This document shows positions 46,029 to 54,964 of a stretch of 63,062 nt of DNA, in pieces. Within the stretch, counting starts at the first letter, position 1. Each line of letters begins with the position of its first letter. The notes under the pieces are model-generated. The model searched no databases. It had not been told where the DNA came from and saw nothing but the letters and a program-made list of their open reading frames with translations. A program made the position numbers and the translations under genes. Source of the stretch: Tomitella cavernea (GTDB lineage Bacteria > Actinomycetota > Actinomycetes > Mycobacteriales > Mycobacteriaceae); contig NZ_JAENKO010000024.1 of the NCBI RefSeq assembly GCF_016599145.1, positions 1 to 63,062 of the forward strand, read 5' to 3'.

Positions 46029-47033
46029 ATGATGGGTCGCATGGGGAGGAATAGGCTTCTGTTCAGGACCAACGCCGTCGGCAATGGATTCGACGACCAC
46101 GCACTCCAGCGGATGTGCAAACAGGGGGATCTCGCGCGGGTGCGGCCGGGTGTCTACGCGACGCCCGGCGACGCGGCGACCGATATCACCACGCGTCACG
46201 TCATCGCCGTCCACGCCGCAATAGCCAAGCAGCGGACGACCGCTGTGGTCAGCCATGCGTCCGCGGCCGCGATCCACGGGTTGCCGTTGTGGGACTTGAG
46301 CCTCGCCCGAGTCCACCTGACGCAGCCGGGCACCGCAGGCGGACACACGACCCGGCGCCGGCACCAGCATACGGCCCATCTGTCGCCTGTCCAGGTGACC
46401 GAAGTCGACGGGCTCCCGGTGAGCACCGTGGCACGCACCATCGTCGACCTGGCCCGGACGGAGCAGTTCGATCGTGCGGTGGCGGTGGGCGATGCGGCGC
46501 TGAACAACGCGATGACCACTGTCGACGAGCTGTTGGAAGAGATCACACGGCTGCCCGGCAGAAGCGGAGCGACGCGCGCACGAGCCGCCGTCCTCGCAAT
46601 GGATCCGCGCAGCGAGAGCATCGGCGAAAGCTGGAGCCGCATCGTCATGGACCGTGCCGGGCTTCCACCCCGCGAGCTGCAACGGGTCATCCGGGTGAAC
46701 GGCGACCTGCTGGGCCGGGCGGACTATTTCTTCGACGAGCACGGCATCGTGGGCGAGTTCGACGGTCGCGTCAAGTACTCGCGCCAGATCGACGATCCAC
46801 GTGATCCGGGCCAGATCGCCTGGGATGAGAAGAAGCGCGAGGACCGTCTGCGCGACGCCGGGCTCGAGGTGATGCGCTGGACCTGGGCAGACTTGGACGC
46901 CCCGTGCCGCCTGCAGGGCCTTTTCGGCAGCGCGCGCACACGCGCCTCCGCTCGGCCGGCTCCCATCATCGACGCCGCCGACCCGTGCGACGCCTACGTT
47001 CCCCGGCGACGGGTTCGCCCCCGAACCATGTGA
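46029..47033 (+). CDS. AbiEi-type winged-helix protein with DUF559-like nuclease domain
   Basis: 334 residues from ATG 46029; ATGs at 46032 and 46041 are alternatives. The N-terminal winged helix (LQRMCKQGDLARVRPGVYAT) is typical of AbiEi-type antitoxins and regulators. The middle domain has VVSHASAAAIHGLPLWDLS and GLPVSTVARTIVDLAR. The C-terminus resembles the DUF559/Vsr-like restriction-endonuclease fold: GRADYFFDEHGIVGEFDGRV, then KREDRLRDAGLEVMRWTW. No AbiEii toxin is next to it. Such single-gene fusions are common in actinobacteria and unexplained. Repeat blocks flank it on both sides. Confidence 0.82.
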   Translation: MMGRMGRNRLLFRTNAVGNGFDDHALQRMCKQGDLARVRPGVYATPGDAATDITTRHVIAVHAAIAKQRTTAVVSHASAAAIHGLPLWDLSLARVHLTQPGTAGGHTTRRRHQHTAHLSPVQVTEVDGLPVSTVARTIVDLARTEQFDRAVAVGDAALNNAMTTVDELLEEITRLPGRSGATRARAAVLAMDPRSESIGESWSRIVMDRAGLPPRELQRVIRVNGDLLGRADYFFDEHGIVGEFDGRVKYSRQIDDPRDPGQIAWDEKKREDRLRDAGLEVMRWTWADLDAPCRLQGLFGSARTRASARPAPIIDAADPCDAYVPRRRVRPRTM

Positions 47034-47084
47034 CAGAGTCCTGCGCCCACCGGTGCCGGGCCGGCTCCACCTCCCCGCGCGCCC

Positions 47085-47162
47085 CCTGACGCCACGCGCG
47101 CCCCCTGACGCGACACGCCGAGACACTGCGCGCTCGTCATGACTACCGGCGCGCGGCGTGGG
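47085..47162. repeat. Right repeat block, same orientation as the left one
   Basis: One 19-bp unit CCTGACGCCACGCGCGCCC (47085-47103), then CCTGACGCGACACGCCGAG (47104-47122) and a tail ending GACTACCGGCGCGCGGCGTG. It aligns over about 70 bp with 45861-45930 as an imperfect direct repeat. The unit differs from the left block at one main base (A for C). Confidence 0.9.
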
Positions 47163-47271
47163 GAGGAGGCCAGAGGGCGCCTGCGGAGCCGCCGGCCCGG
47201 CAGGGTCCTGACCGCCGCCGGGGCGGTAAGCGCCGCGCACTCACCGCCCCGTTCCCACCGCCCCGGCCGGC

Positions 47272-49590
47272 TCACGCCGGCCCGGTGTCCACCGCCGATT
47301 CCGCTTCGAGCCGGTCGGCCCGCCGCCGCAGCCTCCGCGCCGCCGCCACCAGGTTGCGCAGTGACGGCTCGAGCTGCGAGAAGTGCCGCGTCTTGAGGCC
47401 GCCGTCGGGGTTGGCCCACAGCCGGTCGACGTCGATGGCTTCGGCGGCGCGGGTGAGGCGGTCGTCGAGCTCGTCGATGTCGGGCACCACGGCCGAGCGC
47501 GTCTCGTACACGCCGGGTCCCACCCCACGGGTGAAGCCGGCGCCGCCGAGGGCGTCGAGCACCCAGTCGACGGTGCGCGTCTGGATCAGGTAGGTGACGT
47601 CGCAGTCGAGGTTCTCGACGGCCTCGACCACCGACCGCACCCGGGAGAGCCCGATGTGCGTGTGGATCTGCGTCTCCGGTGCTGCGCCGGCCGTGGCCAG
47701 CCGGAACGCGCCCACCGCCCATTCGAGGTATTCCTCGCGGCCCACGTCCTGGCGGGGCAGCAGGGTGCGGATGGCCGGCTCGTCCACCTGGATGATCCGG
47801 ATCCCCGCGGCTTCCAGGTCGGCCACTTCGTCGCGCACCGCCAGCGCCAGTTGTTCGGCGGTTTCGGCCATGGGCTGGTCGTCGCGCACGTACGACAGCG
47901 CGAGCAGCGTGACCGGCCCGGTGAGGACCGCCTTGACCGGCTTGTCGGTCAGCGACTGCGCGTACTCCGTCCAGCGCACCGACATGGGGCCCGGCCGGGA
48001 CACGTCGCCGTAGAGCACGGGCGGGCGCACCGTCCGCGAGCCGTACACCTGGACCCAGCCGCTGCGGGTGATGGCGTAACCGTCGAGCTGTTCGGCGAAG
48101 AATTGCACCATGTCGTTGCGCTCGACCTCGCCGTTGACGAGCACGTCCAGGCCGATGTCCTCCTGCAGCCGGATGACGCGCTCGATCTCCGCGTGCACCT
48201 CGGCCACGTACTCGTCCCACGTGAGCCGGCCCTGGCCCAGGTCGTACCGGGCCTTGCGGATGTGCTCGGTCTGCGGGAACGAGCCCAGCGTGGTGGCAGG
48301 CACGTCGGGCAGCGGCATGGCTTCGCGCTGGATGTTCCGGCGCTCGGCGAACGGCATGCGCGCGCGGTCGGCGTCGGTGACGGCGGCGACACGCTTGCGC
48401 ACGGCGTCGTTGGTGACGGCGGCCGGGCGTTCCGCCTCGTCGGCCCACTTGCCGGGCGGACCGTTGCGCAGCGCGCGGGCCAGCGCCACCGACTCGCCCA
48501 CCTTCTGCTTGGCGAAGGCCAGGTGGTCGGCGACGTTCTCGTTCAGGTCGTACTCCATGAGCACGTCGTACGGGACGTGCATGAGGGAGCAGGAGGTGGA
48601 CACGACGATGTCGGGGATCGCCGCGTACAGCTCCTTGAGGTAGTCGAGAGTCTGCTGCTTGTGCAGCCGCCACACGTTGCGGCCGTCGACGACCCCGGCG
48701 TACAGGCGCTTGCGCTTCATCCCCGGGATGGCGGCAAGCTCCTCTGCGGTCTTGGGCGCGTCGACGAGGTCCAGCCCGATGGCCTCGACGTTGGTGGACG
48801 CCAGCAGCGGCAGCGCCGGGCCGAAATCGCCGTAGGGCCCGGTGACGAGCAGGCGGGGGCGCAGCGGGGCCTCGGACAGTTCACGGTAGGCGTGGCCGAA
48901 CGCCTCCAGCTCGCGTTCGGAGCGTTCCAGGGTGAACCACGGTTCGTCGAGTTGCACGCAGGTGATCCCCGCGCGGGCGAGCTGCTCGAACAGCTGCTCG
49001 TAGGCGGCCAGCAGCGGCTCCAGCAGATCCAGCTGGTGGAAACCCTCGGACGCGTCGGCGCTCACCCGGCTCAGCAGCAGCAGCGACAGCGGCCCCAGCA
49101 CCACCGGGCGCAGTTCCACGTCGTGCTGCTTGGCCCGGTGCACCTCGTCGAGCAGTGCCTCGGAGTTCAGCTCGAAGACCGTGTTCTGGTCCAGCTCGGG
49201 CGCGCGGTAGTAGTAGTTGCTGCTGATGAACTTGGCCAGCTCCAGCGGCGGGTGCCCGGGCACCCCGCGCGCCATCGCGAAGTAGAAGTCGAGCGGATGC
49301 ATCGACTCCTGCAGGTCGCGGAAGCGGGCAGGCACAGCGCCGAACAGCAGCGCGTTGTCCAGCACATGGTCGTAGAAGGAGAAGGTGTTGCCGGGTACCT
49401 GGCTGAGCCCCGTCGCGGCGAGCTCGAGCCACGTGGACTCCTGGAGCTCGCGGCCCACGGCCAGCAGCTCTTCGCGGCTGGAGTGGCGGTGCCAATACGA
49501 CTCCAGGGCACGCTTGAGCTCTCGACGCGGCCCGATCCTCGGGTAGCCGAGGACGCTGGAACCGATTCCTGCCGGAACTGCGGTACTCAT
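47272..49590 (-). CDS. MetE-like protein with lost zinc ligands (divergent cobalamin-independent methionine synthase paralog)
   Basis: 772 residues from ATG 49590, the full two-barrel length of MetE. Preserved blocks are SVLGYPRIGPRRELKRALES, TTLGSFPQTEHIRKARYD, GEVERNDMVQFFAEQLDG, SLTDKPVKAVLTGPVT and IIQVDEPAIRTLLPR. The zinc site is mostly gone. THMCYS is replaced by THIGLS, so His stays and Cys is Gly. The ligand Glu in IETSR is Gln (LIQTR). NPDCGLKTR is NPDGGLKTR, so the second Cys is Gly. The catalytic His of YDIHSP is Arg (YETRSA). Ordinary homocysteine activation is therefore unlikely. It lies downstream of fadB2 and aceA. Confidence 0.85.
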   Translation of the reverse strand: MSTAVPAGIGSSVLGYPRIGPRRELKRALESYWHRHSSREELLAVGRELQESTWLELAATGLSQVPGNTFSFYDHVLDNALLFGAVPARFRDLQESMHPLDFYFAMARGVPGHPPLELAKFISSNYYYRAPELDQNTVFELNSEALLDEVHRAKQHDVELRPVVLGPLSLLLLSRVSADASEGFHQLDLLEPLLAAYEQLFEQLARAGITCVQLDEPWFTLERSERELEAFGHAYRELSEAPLRPRLLVTGPYGDFGPALPLLASTNVEAIGLDLVDAPKTAEELAAIPGMKRKRLYAGVVDGRNVWRLHKQQTLDYLKELYAAIPDIVVSTSCSLMHVPYDVLMEYDLNENVADHLAFAKQKVGESVALARALRNGPPGKWADEAERPAAVTNDAVRKRVAAVTDADRARMPFAERRNIQREAMPLPDVPATTLGSFPQTEHIRKARYDLGQGRLTWDEYVAEVHAEIERVIRLQEDIGLDVLVNGEVERNDMVQFFAEQLDGYAITRSGWVQVYGSRTVRPPVLYGDVSRPGPMSVRWTEYAQSLTDKPVKAVLTGPVTLLALSYVRDDQPMAETAEQLALAVRDEVADLEAAGIRIIQVDEPAIRTLLPRQDVGREEYLEWAVGAFRLATAGAAPETQIHTHIGLSRVRSVVEAVENLDCDVTYLIQTRTVDWVLDALGGAGFTRGVGPGVYETRSAVVPDIDELDDRLTRAAEAIDVDRLWANPDGGLKTRHFSQLEPSLRNLVAAARRLRRRADRLEAESAVDTGPA

Positions 49591-49941
49591 TGCGATGTCG
49601 ACCTTTCCTGTCTGCTCGCACAGTCGCTGCACTGATGCAGGCGGGCCGGGCGGCGTGCGCCCCGCACTGCGCGGTGGGTCCTGCCCCGGCGGCCTCGCCG
49701 GCACTTCTCATCGTGCCGAATGTACCGACCAGCCGCACCGGGTACCCGCTGTTTACGGTCTGGAAGATTCCCGCCCGGCCGCGTGGCGGACGGGATGCGC
49801 CGAGGGGCGCGACCTTTCTCGGTCACGCCCCTCGACGACGGCTTTCACACTGCGTCTTGCGCCAGACGGTGTCCGGTGCCGGCCACGGGAAGGATTCCGG
49901 GGATCCGCTCCGTCCGCACCGTGCATCCGCCCGGCGGCCGG
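49591..49941. other. Spacer upstream of the MetE-like gene
   Basis: 351 bp between fadB2 and the MetE-like gene. It holds the hairpin at 49801-49834 and a weak AGGAAAGG site before the ATG. I looked for a cobalamin riboswitch (B12 box) and a SAM riboswitch on the minus strand and found neither. Confidence 0.5.
49801..49834 (-). terminator. Hairpin after fadB2
   Basis: GAGGGGCG-T-GACC pairs with GGTC-G-CGCCCCTC around GAGAAA, a 12-13-bp stem with one mismatch. It lies about 110 bp after the fadB2 stop and before the MetE-like gene. No U-tract follows, so termination strength is uncertain; a regulatory hairpin is possible. Confidence 0.6.
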
Positions 49942-50829
49942 CTATTGCGCCGACGCCCCGTTCTCGGCGTATTGGTAGAAGCCGTGGCCGGACTTCTTGC
50001 CCAGCCGGCCGGCCTCGACCATGCGCAGCAGCAGCGGCGGCGCCGAGTACAGCGGCTCCTTGAACTCCTCGTACATCGAGTCGGCGATCGCCTTGACCGT
50101 GTCCAGCCCGATGAGGTCGCTCAGCTTGAGCGGGCCCATCGGGTGGGCGAGGCCCAGCGAGATCGTCTTGTCGACGTCCTCGACGGTGGCGAAGCCGGAC
50201 TCGACCATGCGGATGGCCGACAGCAGGTACGGCACCAGCAGCGCGTTGGCGATGAAGCCGGACCGGTCCGCCGAGCGCACCACCTCCTTGCCCAGCACCT
50301 CGTGGGCGAAGTGCTCGGCACGCGCCCCCACCTCCGCGCTCGTGGTCAGCGTGGTCACGAGCTCGACCAGCGGCAGCACGGGCACGGGGTTGAAGAAGTG
50401 CATCCCGACGACGCGGGAGGCGTTCTCCGTGGCCATCGCGAGCTTCATGATCGGGATGGACGAAGTGTTGGACGCGAGGACCGCGTGCGGGTCGGTGACC
50501 ACCGAGTCGAGTTCGGCGAAGACCGCGGTCTTGACCTTCTCGTCCTCGGTGACGGCCTCGACCACCAGCTGGCGGTCCGCGAAGTCGCCCAGGTCCGAGG
50601 TGAACCGGAGCCGCCAGGCGGCCTGCTCACGCTCGCGGTCGGTGATCTTGCCGCTGCTGACGCCACGGTCGAGCGACCGCAGGATCCGCGCGCGGCCGGC
50701 CGCCGCCAGCTCGCGGGAAGGCTCGCATACGAGGACGTCGACATGTGCACGTGCGCACACCTCGGCGATGCCCGCACCCATCTGTCCGGCGCCGATGACG
50801 CCGACCCTCTGGATCTTCTCGCTTGTCAC
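49942..50829 (-). CDS. fadB2: 3-hydroxybutyryl-CoA dehydrogenase
   Basis: 295 residues from GTG 50829 (GAGGAG upstream). The NAD site RVGVIGAGQMGAGIAEVCAR, the catalytic region VGMHFFNPVPVLPLVELV, ADRSGFIANALLVPYLLSAI and the C-terminal HPMGPLKLSDLIGLD are all typical. It oxidises 3-hydroxybutyryl-CoA to acetoacetyl-CoA with NAD(P). It follows aceA by 68 bp in the same direction, the icl1-fadB2 order of mycobacteria. Confidence 0.95.
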   Translation of the reverse strand: MTSEKIQRVGVIGAGQMGAGIAEVCARAHVDVLVCEPSRELAAAGRARILRSLDRGVSSGKITDREREQAAWRLRFTSDLGDFADRQLVVEAVTEDEKVKTAVFAELDSVVTDPHAVLASNTSSIPIMKLAMATENASRVVGMHFFNPVPVLPLVELVTTLTTSAEVGARAEHFAHEVLGKEVVRSADRSGFIANALLVPYLLSAIRMVESGFATVEDVDKTISLGLAHPMGPLKLSDLIGLDTVKAIADSMYEEFKEPLYSAPPLLLRMVEAGRLGKKSGHGFYQYAENGASAQ

Positions 50830-50897
50830 GTCAGCTCCTCAAGTGTGAGTAGGTGGTACCCAGCGTGAGTGGTTCTTCTTCAGGCCCTACGGGGAAC

Positions 50898-52190
50898 TTA
50901 CCCGTGGAACTGCGCCTCTTCGGTCGAACCGCTCAGGGCCGTGGTGGAACTGGTCGGATCGACGGTGGTGGCGATGCGGTCGAAGTAGCCGGCGCCGACC
51001 TCGCGCTGGTGCTTGACGGCGGTGAAGCCGCGCTCCTCGGCCGCCTTGAACTCGCGGTTCTGCAGTTCGACGAACGACGTCATCTGGTTGCGGGCGTAGC
51101 CGTAGGCCAGGTCGAACATCGAGTAGTTGAGCGCGTGGAAGCCGGCCAGGGTGATGAACTGGAACTTGAAGCCCATCGCGCCCAGCTCGCGCTGGAACTT
51201 GGCGATGGTGGCGTCGTCCAGGTTGGCCGACCAGTTGAACGACGGCGAGCAGTTGTACGCCAGCAGCTGGTCGGGGAACTCCGACTTGACGCCCTCGGCG
51301 AACTTGCGGGCGTACTCGAGGTCCGGCGTGCCCGTCTCCATCCAGATGAGGTCCGCGAAGGGGGCGTACGCCTTGGCACGCTCGATGCAGGGCTCGATGC
51401 CGTTCTTGACGTGGTAGAAGCCCTCGGCCGTGCGCTCGCCGGTGATGAACTGGCGGTCGCGCTCGTCCACGTCGGAGGTGATGAGCGTGGCGGCTTCGGC
51501 GTCCGTGCGGGCGACGATGACGCTGGGCACGTTCGCGACGTCCGACGCCAGGCGGGCCGACGTCAGCGTGCGGATGTGCTGCTGGGTGGGGATGAGAACC
51601 TTGCCGCCCAGGTGGCCGCACTTCTTCTCGGAGGCCAACTGGTCCTCCCAGTGCACGCCCGCCGCGCCGGCGCCGATCATGGCCTTCTGCAATTCGTAGG
51701 CGTTGAGCGCACCGCCGAAGCCGGCCTCGGCGTCGGCGACGATGGGGGCCAGCCAGTTCTCGACGGAGGTGTCACCCTCGACACGGGCGACCTCGTCGGC
51801 GCGCAGCAGGGCGTTGTTGATGCGGCGCACCACGGTGGGGACCGAGTTGGCCGGGTAGAGGCTCTGGTCCGGGTAGGTGTGGCCCGACAGGTTGGCGTCG
51901 CCGGCGACCTGCCAGCCGGACAGGTACACGGCCTTGAGGCCCGCGCGGATCTGCTGGACGGCCTGGTTGCCGGTCAGCGCACCGAGCGCGTTGACGAAGT
52001 CCTCCTTGTGGATGAGGTCCCACAGGATCTCGGAGCCGCGGCGGGCGAGCGTGTGCTCCTCGACGACGGTGCCCTGAAGCTCGGCGACCTGCTCGGCCGT
52101 GAAGTTGCGCGTGACACCCTTCCAGCGGGGGTTCTCGTCCCAGTCCTTCTGGATCTCCGCGGCGGTACGTGCTTTTCCGACGTTCGACAT
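50898..52190 (-). CDS. aceA: Isocitrate lyase
   Basis: 430 residues from ATG 52190 (AGGAG shortly upstream). The catalytic motif [13 protein letters not shown] contains the active-site Cys; [27 protein letters not shown] and LIWMETGTP complete the family picture. It splits isocitrate to glyoxylate and succinate in the glyoxylate shunt, needed for growth on acetate and fatty acids. Candidate RamB boxes lie upstream, and ramB itself is 1.2 kb away. Confidence 0.97.
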   Translation of the reverse strand: MSNVGKARTAAEIQKDWDENPRWKGVTRNFTAEQVAELQGTVVEEHTLARRGSEILWDLIHKEDFVNALGALTGNQAVQQIRAGLKAVYLSGWQVAGDANLSGHTYPDQSLYPANSVPTVVRRINNALLRADEVARVEGDTSVENWLAPIVADAEAGFGGALNAYELQKAMIGAGAAGVHWEDQLASEKKCGHLGGKVLIPTQQHIRTLTSARLASDVANVPSVIVARTDAEAATLITSDVDERDRQFITGERTAEGFYHVKNGIEPCIERAKAYAPFADLIWMETGTPDLEYARKFAEGVKSEFPDQLLAYNCSPSFNWSANLDDATIAKFQRELGAMGFKFQFITLAGFHALNYSMFDLAYGYARNQMTSFVELQNREFKAAEERGFTAVKHQREVGAGYFDRIATTVDPTSSTTALSGSTEEAQFHG

Positions 52191-52452
52191 CGAGGCTCCT
52201 GCTCTTCGAATCTTCACTGTTGTGCGCTTCCGTGCTCGGCCCCGCCGGCGCTGCCGTCCGTGACGCCCCCGCTGCGGGGCGGGGCATCGCGGGGCGGCGC
52301 CCCGGCTGTCCGGGCCGGCTCGGCGTTGCCACCCCGAGCGGCTCGGGGAAGCACGGAGTTCGCATTGATGCTCGCGATTCCGTACCGGCACTGACCTGTA
52401 CGTCACCGACAATGGCACACTTCAAACCTGCAGGTCCAGGGCTCACTGTTGC

Positions 52453-52487
52453 CAACTTTCGCCAGCTTTCACGTCAGCTTTGCAAAT
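52453..52487. promoter_or_regulatory. Candidate RamB binding sites upstream of aceA
   Basis: CAGCTTTGCAAAT (52475-52487) matches the known RamB motif (AACTTTGCAAA) in its CTTTGCAAA core. CAACTTTCGCC (52453-52463) is a poorer copy 22 bp away. Both are about 260-300 bp upstream of the aceA start, where RamB, encoded nearby, would act. Confidence 0.62.
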
Positions 52488-52754
52488 CCAGCGAAGTTAC
52501 GCTTGCGCGCCTGCCGCGACGCCGTCAATAGTCACCTTCACCAAAAGTTACCGCCGGGTAAGCCGATTGGGGCCCTGGCCAGGGGGAAGCGCGCGGGCGT
52601 GACGAAACGGCGCCCACCATCGCGCGGGTCCCACTCAGCGGCAACCCGGATGCGAATCCCGGCCCACGTGCTGACGCCACCGCTCCGGGATTGTGAGTGG
52701 CTTCACACGGTTCCGGCGGGGCTCCGGGCGGTACGGTGCCCCCCGCAGTCCCGG

Positions 52755-52800
52755 CGCCACAGCACTCCACACGCCACAGCACTCCACACGCCACAGCTCG
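52755..52800. repeat. 17-bp tandem repeat upstream of the lipoprotein gene
   Basis: CGCCACAGCACTCCACA is present twice in tandem (52755-52771, 52772-52788), with a truncated third copy to 52800. It is intergenic. Confidence 0.9.
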
Positions 52801-52859
52801 CCCCACCGTCACCGGTTCCGCCTCCCGGGCGCACGCCGTCCACCGACTAGCCTGTCGCC

Positions 52860-53318
52860 ATGACAGCGTCGCCCCGCCACTCCCCCGCCGGAGTCGGCCC
52901 CATCCCCGCCGCCCCGCCCCCCGCACGGCACTCCCCTGCCCCGCGCCGCGCCCGGATGGCCGCGACGGCCGGGCTGTCGCTCGTCGCGGCCGCGGCACTG
53001 CTCGCCGGCTGCTCCAGTGCGTCGGAGATGTCTTGCGGCGATTTCCTGGCCAAGAGTTCGAACGACCAGAAGTCCACCACACGGGATCTGCTGAAAGAAG
53101 GCGGCAACGACAACCCGTCCGCGATGCTGCTCGCGGCCGCCCAGGGCTCGCTCTCCGGGTACTGCACCGTCGAGGGCGACGACGCGACGCTCGCGGACGC
53201 GATGTCCGTGTTCACCGACACGCTCGATTCGATCGGCGCGACGACCGGCACCGCGCAGCAGGATTCCGCGACCCCCGCCCCGCAGGCCCCCGGCGCCCCG
53301 GCCCGGCCCCCGAACTGA
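52860..53318 (+). CDS. Small secreted lipoprotein of unknown function
   Basis: 152 residues from ATG 52860; ATG 52956 is an alternative that would start closer to the signal peptide. The segment AATAGLSLVAAAALLAGCSS is a lipoprotein signal with lipobox LAGC. The mature part has two cysteines, in EMSCGDFLAKSSNDQK and SLSGYCTVEG, possibly a disulfide. The spacing and CGDFL-type start recall small HdeA-like periplasmic proteins, but this is only a resemblance. The C-terminus is Pro/Ala-rich. It lies between aceA and ramB. Confidence 0.78.
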   Translation: MTASPRHSPAGVGPIPAAPPPARHSPAPRRARMAATAGLSLVAAAALLAGCSSASEMSCGDFLAKSSNDQKSTTRDLLKEGGNDNPSAMLLAAAQGSLSGYCTVEGDDATLADAMSVFTDTLDSIGATTGTAQQDSATPAPQAPGAPARPPN

Positions 53319-53346
53319 GCGCCACCACTACCCGCACCCCGCTTGC

Positions 53347-53359
53347 CAACTCTGCGAAC
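53347..53359. promoter_or_regulatory. Candidate RamB autoregulatory site
   Basis: CAACTCTGCGAAC, 42 bp before the ramB start, resembles the RamB motif (AACTTTGCAAA) with two changes. RamB represses its own gene in corynebacteria, so the position is sensible. Confidence 0.5.
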
Positions 53360-53400
53360 CCACTATTGCGACCCTTCGCAGGCGCTCGTAGCCTGGAGTG

Positions 53401-54822
53401 ATGACGAAAACGTTCGTGGGGTCGCGGCTGCGGCAGCTCCGCACCGAGCGGGGCCTGTCCCAGGTGGCGCTGGCCAAGACCCTGGAGATCTCGCCGAGCT
53501 ATCTCAACCAGATCGAGCACGACGTCCGTCCGCTCACCGTGCCCGTGCTGCTCCGGATCACCGAGGTGTTCGGGGTGGACGCCACCTTCTTCTCGCCGCA
53601 GGATTCGACGCGCCTGATCGCAGAGATGCGCGAGGTTCTGCTGGACGAGCACGTGGGCTCCGACGCCGGCCCCGCACCCGACGCCTCGGAGCTCGCGCAG
53701 CTGGCCACCGCGCACCCGCAGATCGCGCGCGCCCTGGTGTCGCTGCATCAGCGGTACCGGAACGCCACCGACCAGCTGGGCGCCCTCACCGAGGGCCGCA
53801 GCGGCGACGCCAACGCGCCGGGCATCATCTCGATGCCGCATGAGGAGGTCCGCGACTACTTCTATCAACGCCAGAACTACCTCGACGAGCTCGACGCCGC
53901 TGCCGAGGACATGACGCAGCGGCTGCGGCTGCACCGAGGGGACATCCTCCGCGAGATCGCGCAGCGGCTGGAGCACCAGCATGACGTGCACATCGTCAAG
54001 CGCATCGACCTGGGCGACAACGTGCTGCACCGGTACGACCGGGACTCCCGCACCATGGAGTTCGCCGCGCAGCTGCTGCCGGGCCAGCGCGCCTTCCGGA
54101 TGGCCACCGAGCTGGCGTTCCTGGAATTCGGCGATCTGCTCGAGCGCCTCGCCGACGAGGGAAACTTCTCCACCGCGGAGGCCCGTTCGCTGGGCATCAA
54201 GGGGCTCGCCAACTATTTCGCCGCCGCCACGGTGCTGCCGTATCGCCAGTTCCACGATGCCGCGGAGGAGTTCCGGTACGACATCGAGCGGCTGTCCACG
54301 TTCTTCTCCGCGGGGTTCGAGACGGTCTGCCACCGGCTGTCCACCCTGCAGCGCCCGAACCTGCGCGGGGTGCCGTACTCGTTCGTGCGGGTGGACCGCG
54401 CGGGAAACATGTCCAAGCGCCAGTCGGCCACGGGTTTCCACTTCAACGCGTCGGGCGGCACGTGCCCGTTGTGGAGCGTGTACGAGACGTTCGCCGAGCC
54501 GGGCAAGATCGTCCGCCAGGTGGCGCAGATGCCCGACGGGCGCAACTACCTGTGGGTGGCGCGCACCGCCACGCGCCGCGCCTCGCGCTACGGGCAGCCG
54601 GGCAAGACGTTCGCGATCGGACTGGGCTGCGAGCTGCGCCACGCGCACCGCACCGTCTACGGCGACGGGCTGGACCTGACCGGGGCCGCGGCCACGCCGA
54701 TCGGTTCGGGTTGCCGGGTGTGCGAGCGCCTCGAGTGCCCGCAGCGCGCGTTCCCGCAGATCGGCAAACCGCTCGAGATCGACGAACACCGCAGCACGGT
54801 CTCCCCGTATACGGTGCAGTGA
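53401..54822 (+). CDS. ramB: RamB, regulator of acetate metabolism
   Basis: 473 residues from ATG 53401 (a GTG directly before is also possible). The Cro/CI helix-turn-helix is at about residues 6-62 (LRQLRTERGLSQVALAKTLE, ISPSYLNQIEHDVRPLTVPV). A long ImmA/IrrE-related (DUF2083-type) region follows, and the last 60 residues hold Cys residues GSGCRVCERLECPQRAFP that may bind metal. In corynebacteria and mycobacteria RamB controls isocitrate lyase and acetate genes according to carbon source. Candidate RamB boxes are upstream of aceA and of ramB. Confidence 0.93.
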   Translation: MTKTFVGSRLRQLRTERGLSQVALAKTLEISPSYLNQIEHDVRPLTVPVLLRITEVFGVDATFFSPQDSTRLIAEMREVLLDEHVGSDAGPAPDASELAQLATAHPQIARALVSLHQRYRNATDQLGALTEGRSGDANAPGIISMPHEEVRDYFYQRQNYLDELDAAAEDMTQRLRLHRGDILREIAQRLEHQHDVHIVKRIDLGDNVLHRYDRDSRTMEFAAQLLPGQRAFRMATELAFLEFGDLLERLADEGNFSTAEARSLGIKGLANYFAAATVLPYRQFHDAAEEFRYDIERLSTFFSAGFETVCHRLSTLQRPNLRGVPYSFVRVDRAGNMSKRQSATGFHFNASGGTCPLWSVYETFAEPGKIVRQVAQMPDGRNYLWVARTATRRASRYGQPGKTFAIGLGCELRHAHRTVYGDGLDLTGAAATPIGSGCRVCERLECPQRAFPQIGKPLEIDEHRSTVSPYTVQ

Positions 54823-54964
54823 GGCCGGGCCTCGTTGTGACGCTCGCCACGATCGCGCACGACGGGGCGTGGGGCCGGTACCTTACCCGGGAGTTCAACC
54901 CGTGCCGATGAGCACGCCGGAACGTACCGTGAAACGGGACACCGCCACGTCAGGAGCATTGCGC

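Larger units (their letters stand above)
52191..52859. other. Long divergent control region between aceA and the lipoprotein gene
   Basis: 669 bp without a supported gene. It contains an AT-richer part with the two RamB-like boxes (52453-52487), another AAAAGTTAC patch near 52541, and a 17-bp tandem repeat at 52755-52800. The length and AT content suggest complex control of aceA. Confidence 0.5.

Noticed and set aside
45814-47162. Insertion sequence or integron around the AbiEi-type gene
   Set aside because: The flanks are direct rather than inverted repeats and there is no transposase or integrase; recorded as repeats instead.
47383-49635. 750-residue plus-strand open frame opposite the MetE-like gene
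   Set aside because: His/Val/Gly/Leu-rich composition without any motif; it is the usual antisense shadow of a GC-rich gene, while the minus strand encodes a clear MetE fold.
49591-49941. Cobalamin or SAM riboswitch before the MetE-like gene
   Set aside because: No B12 box, no SAM-type core motifs on the minus strand; only a simple hairpin was found.
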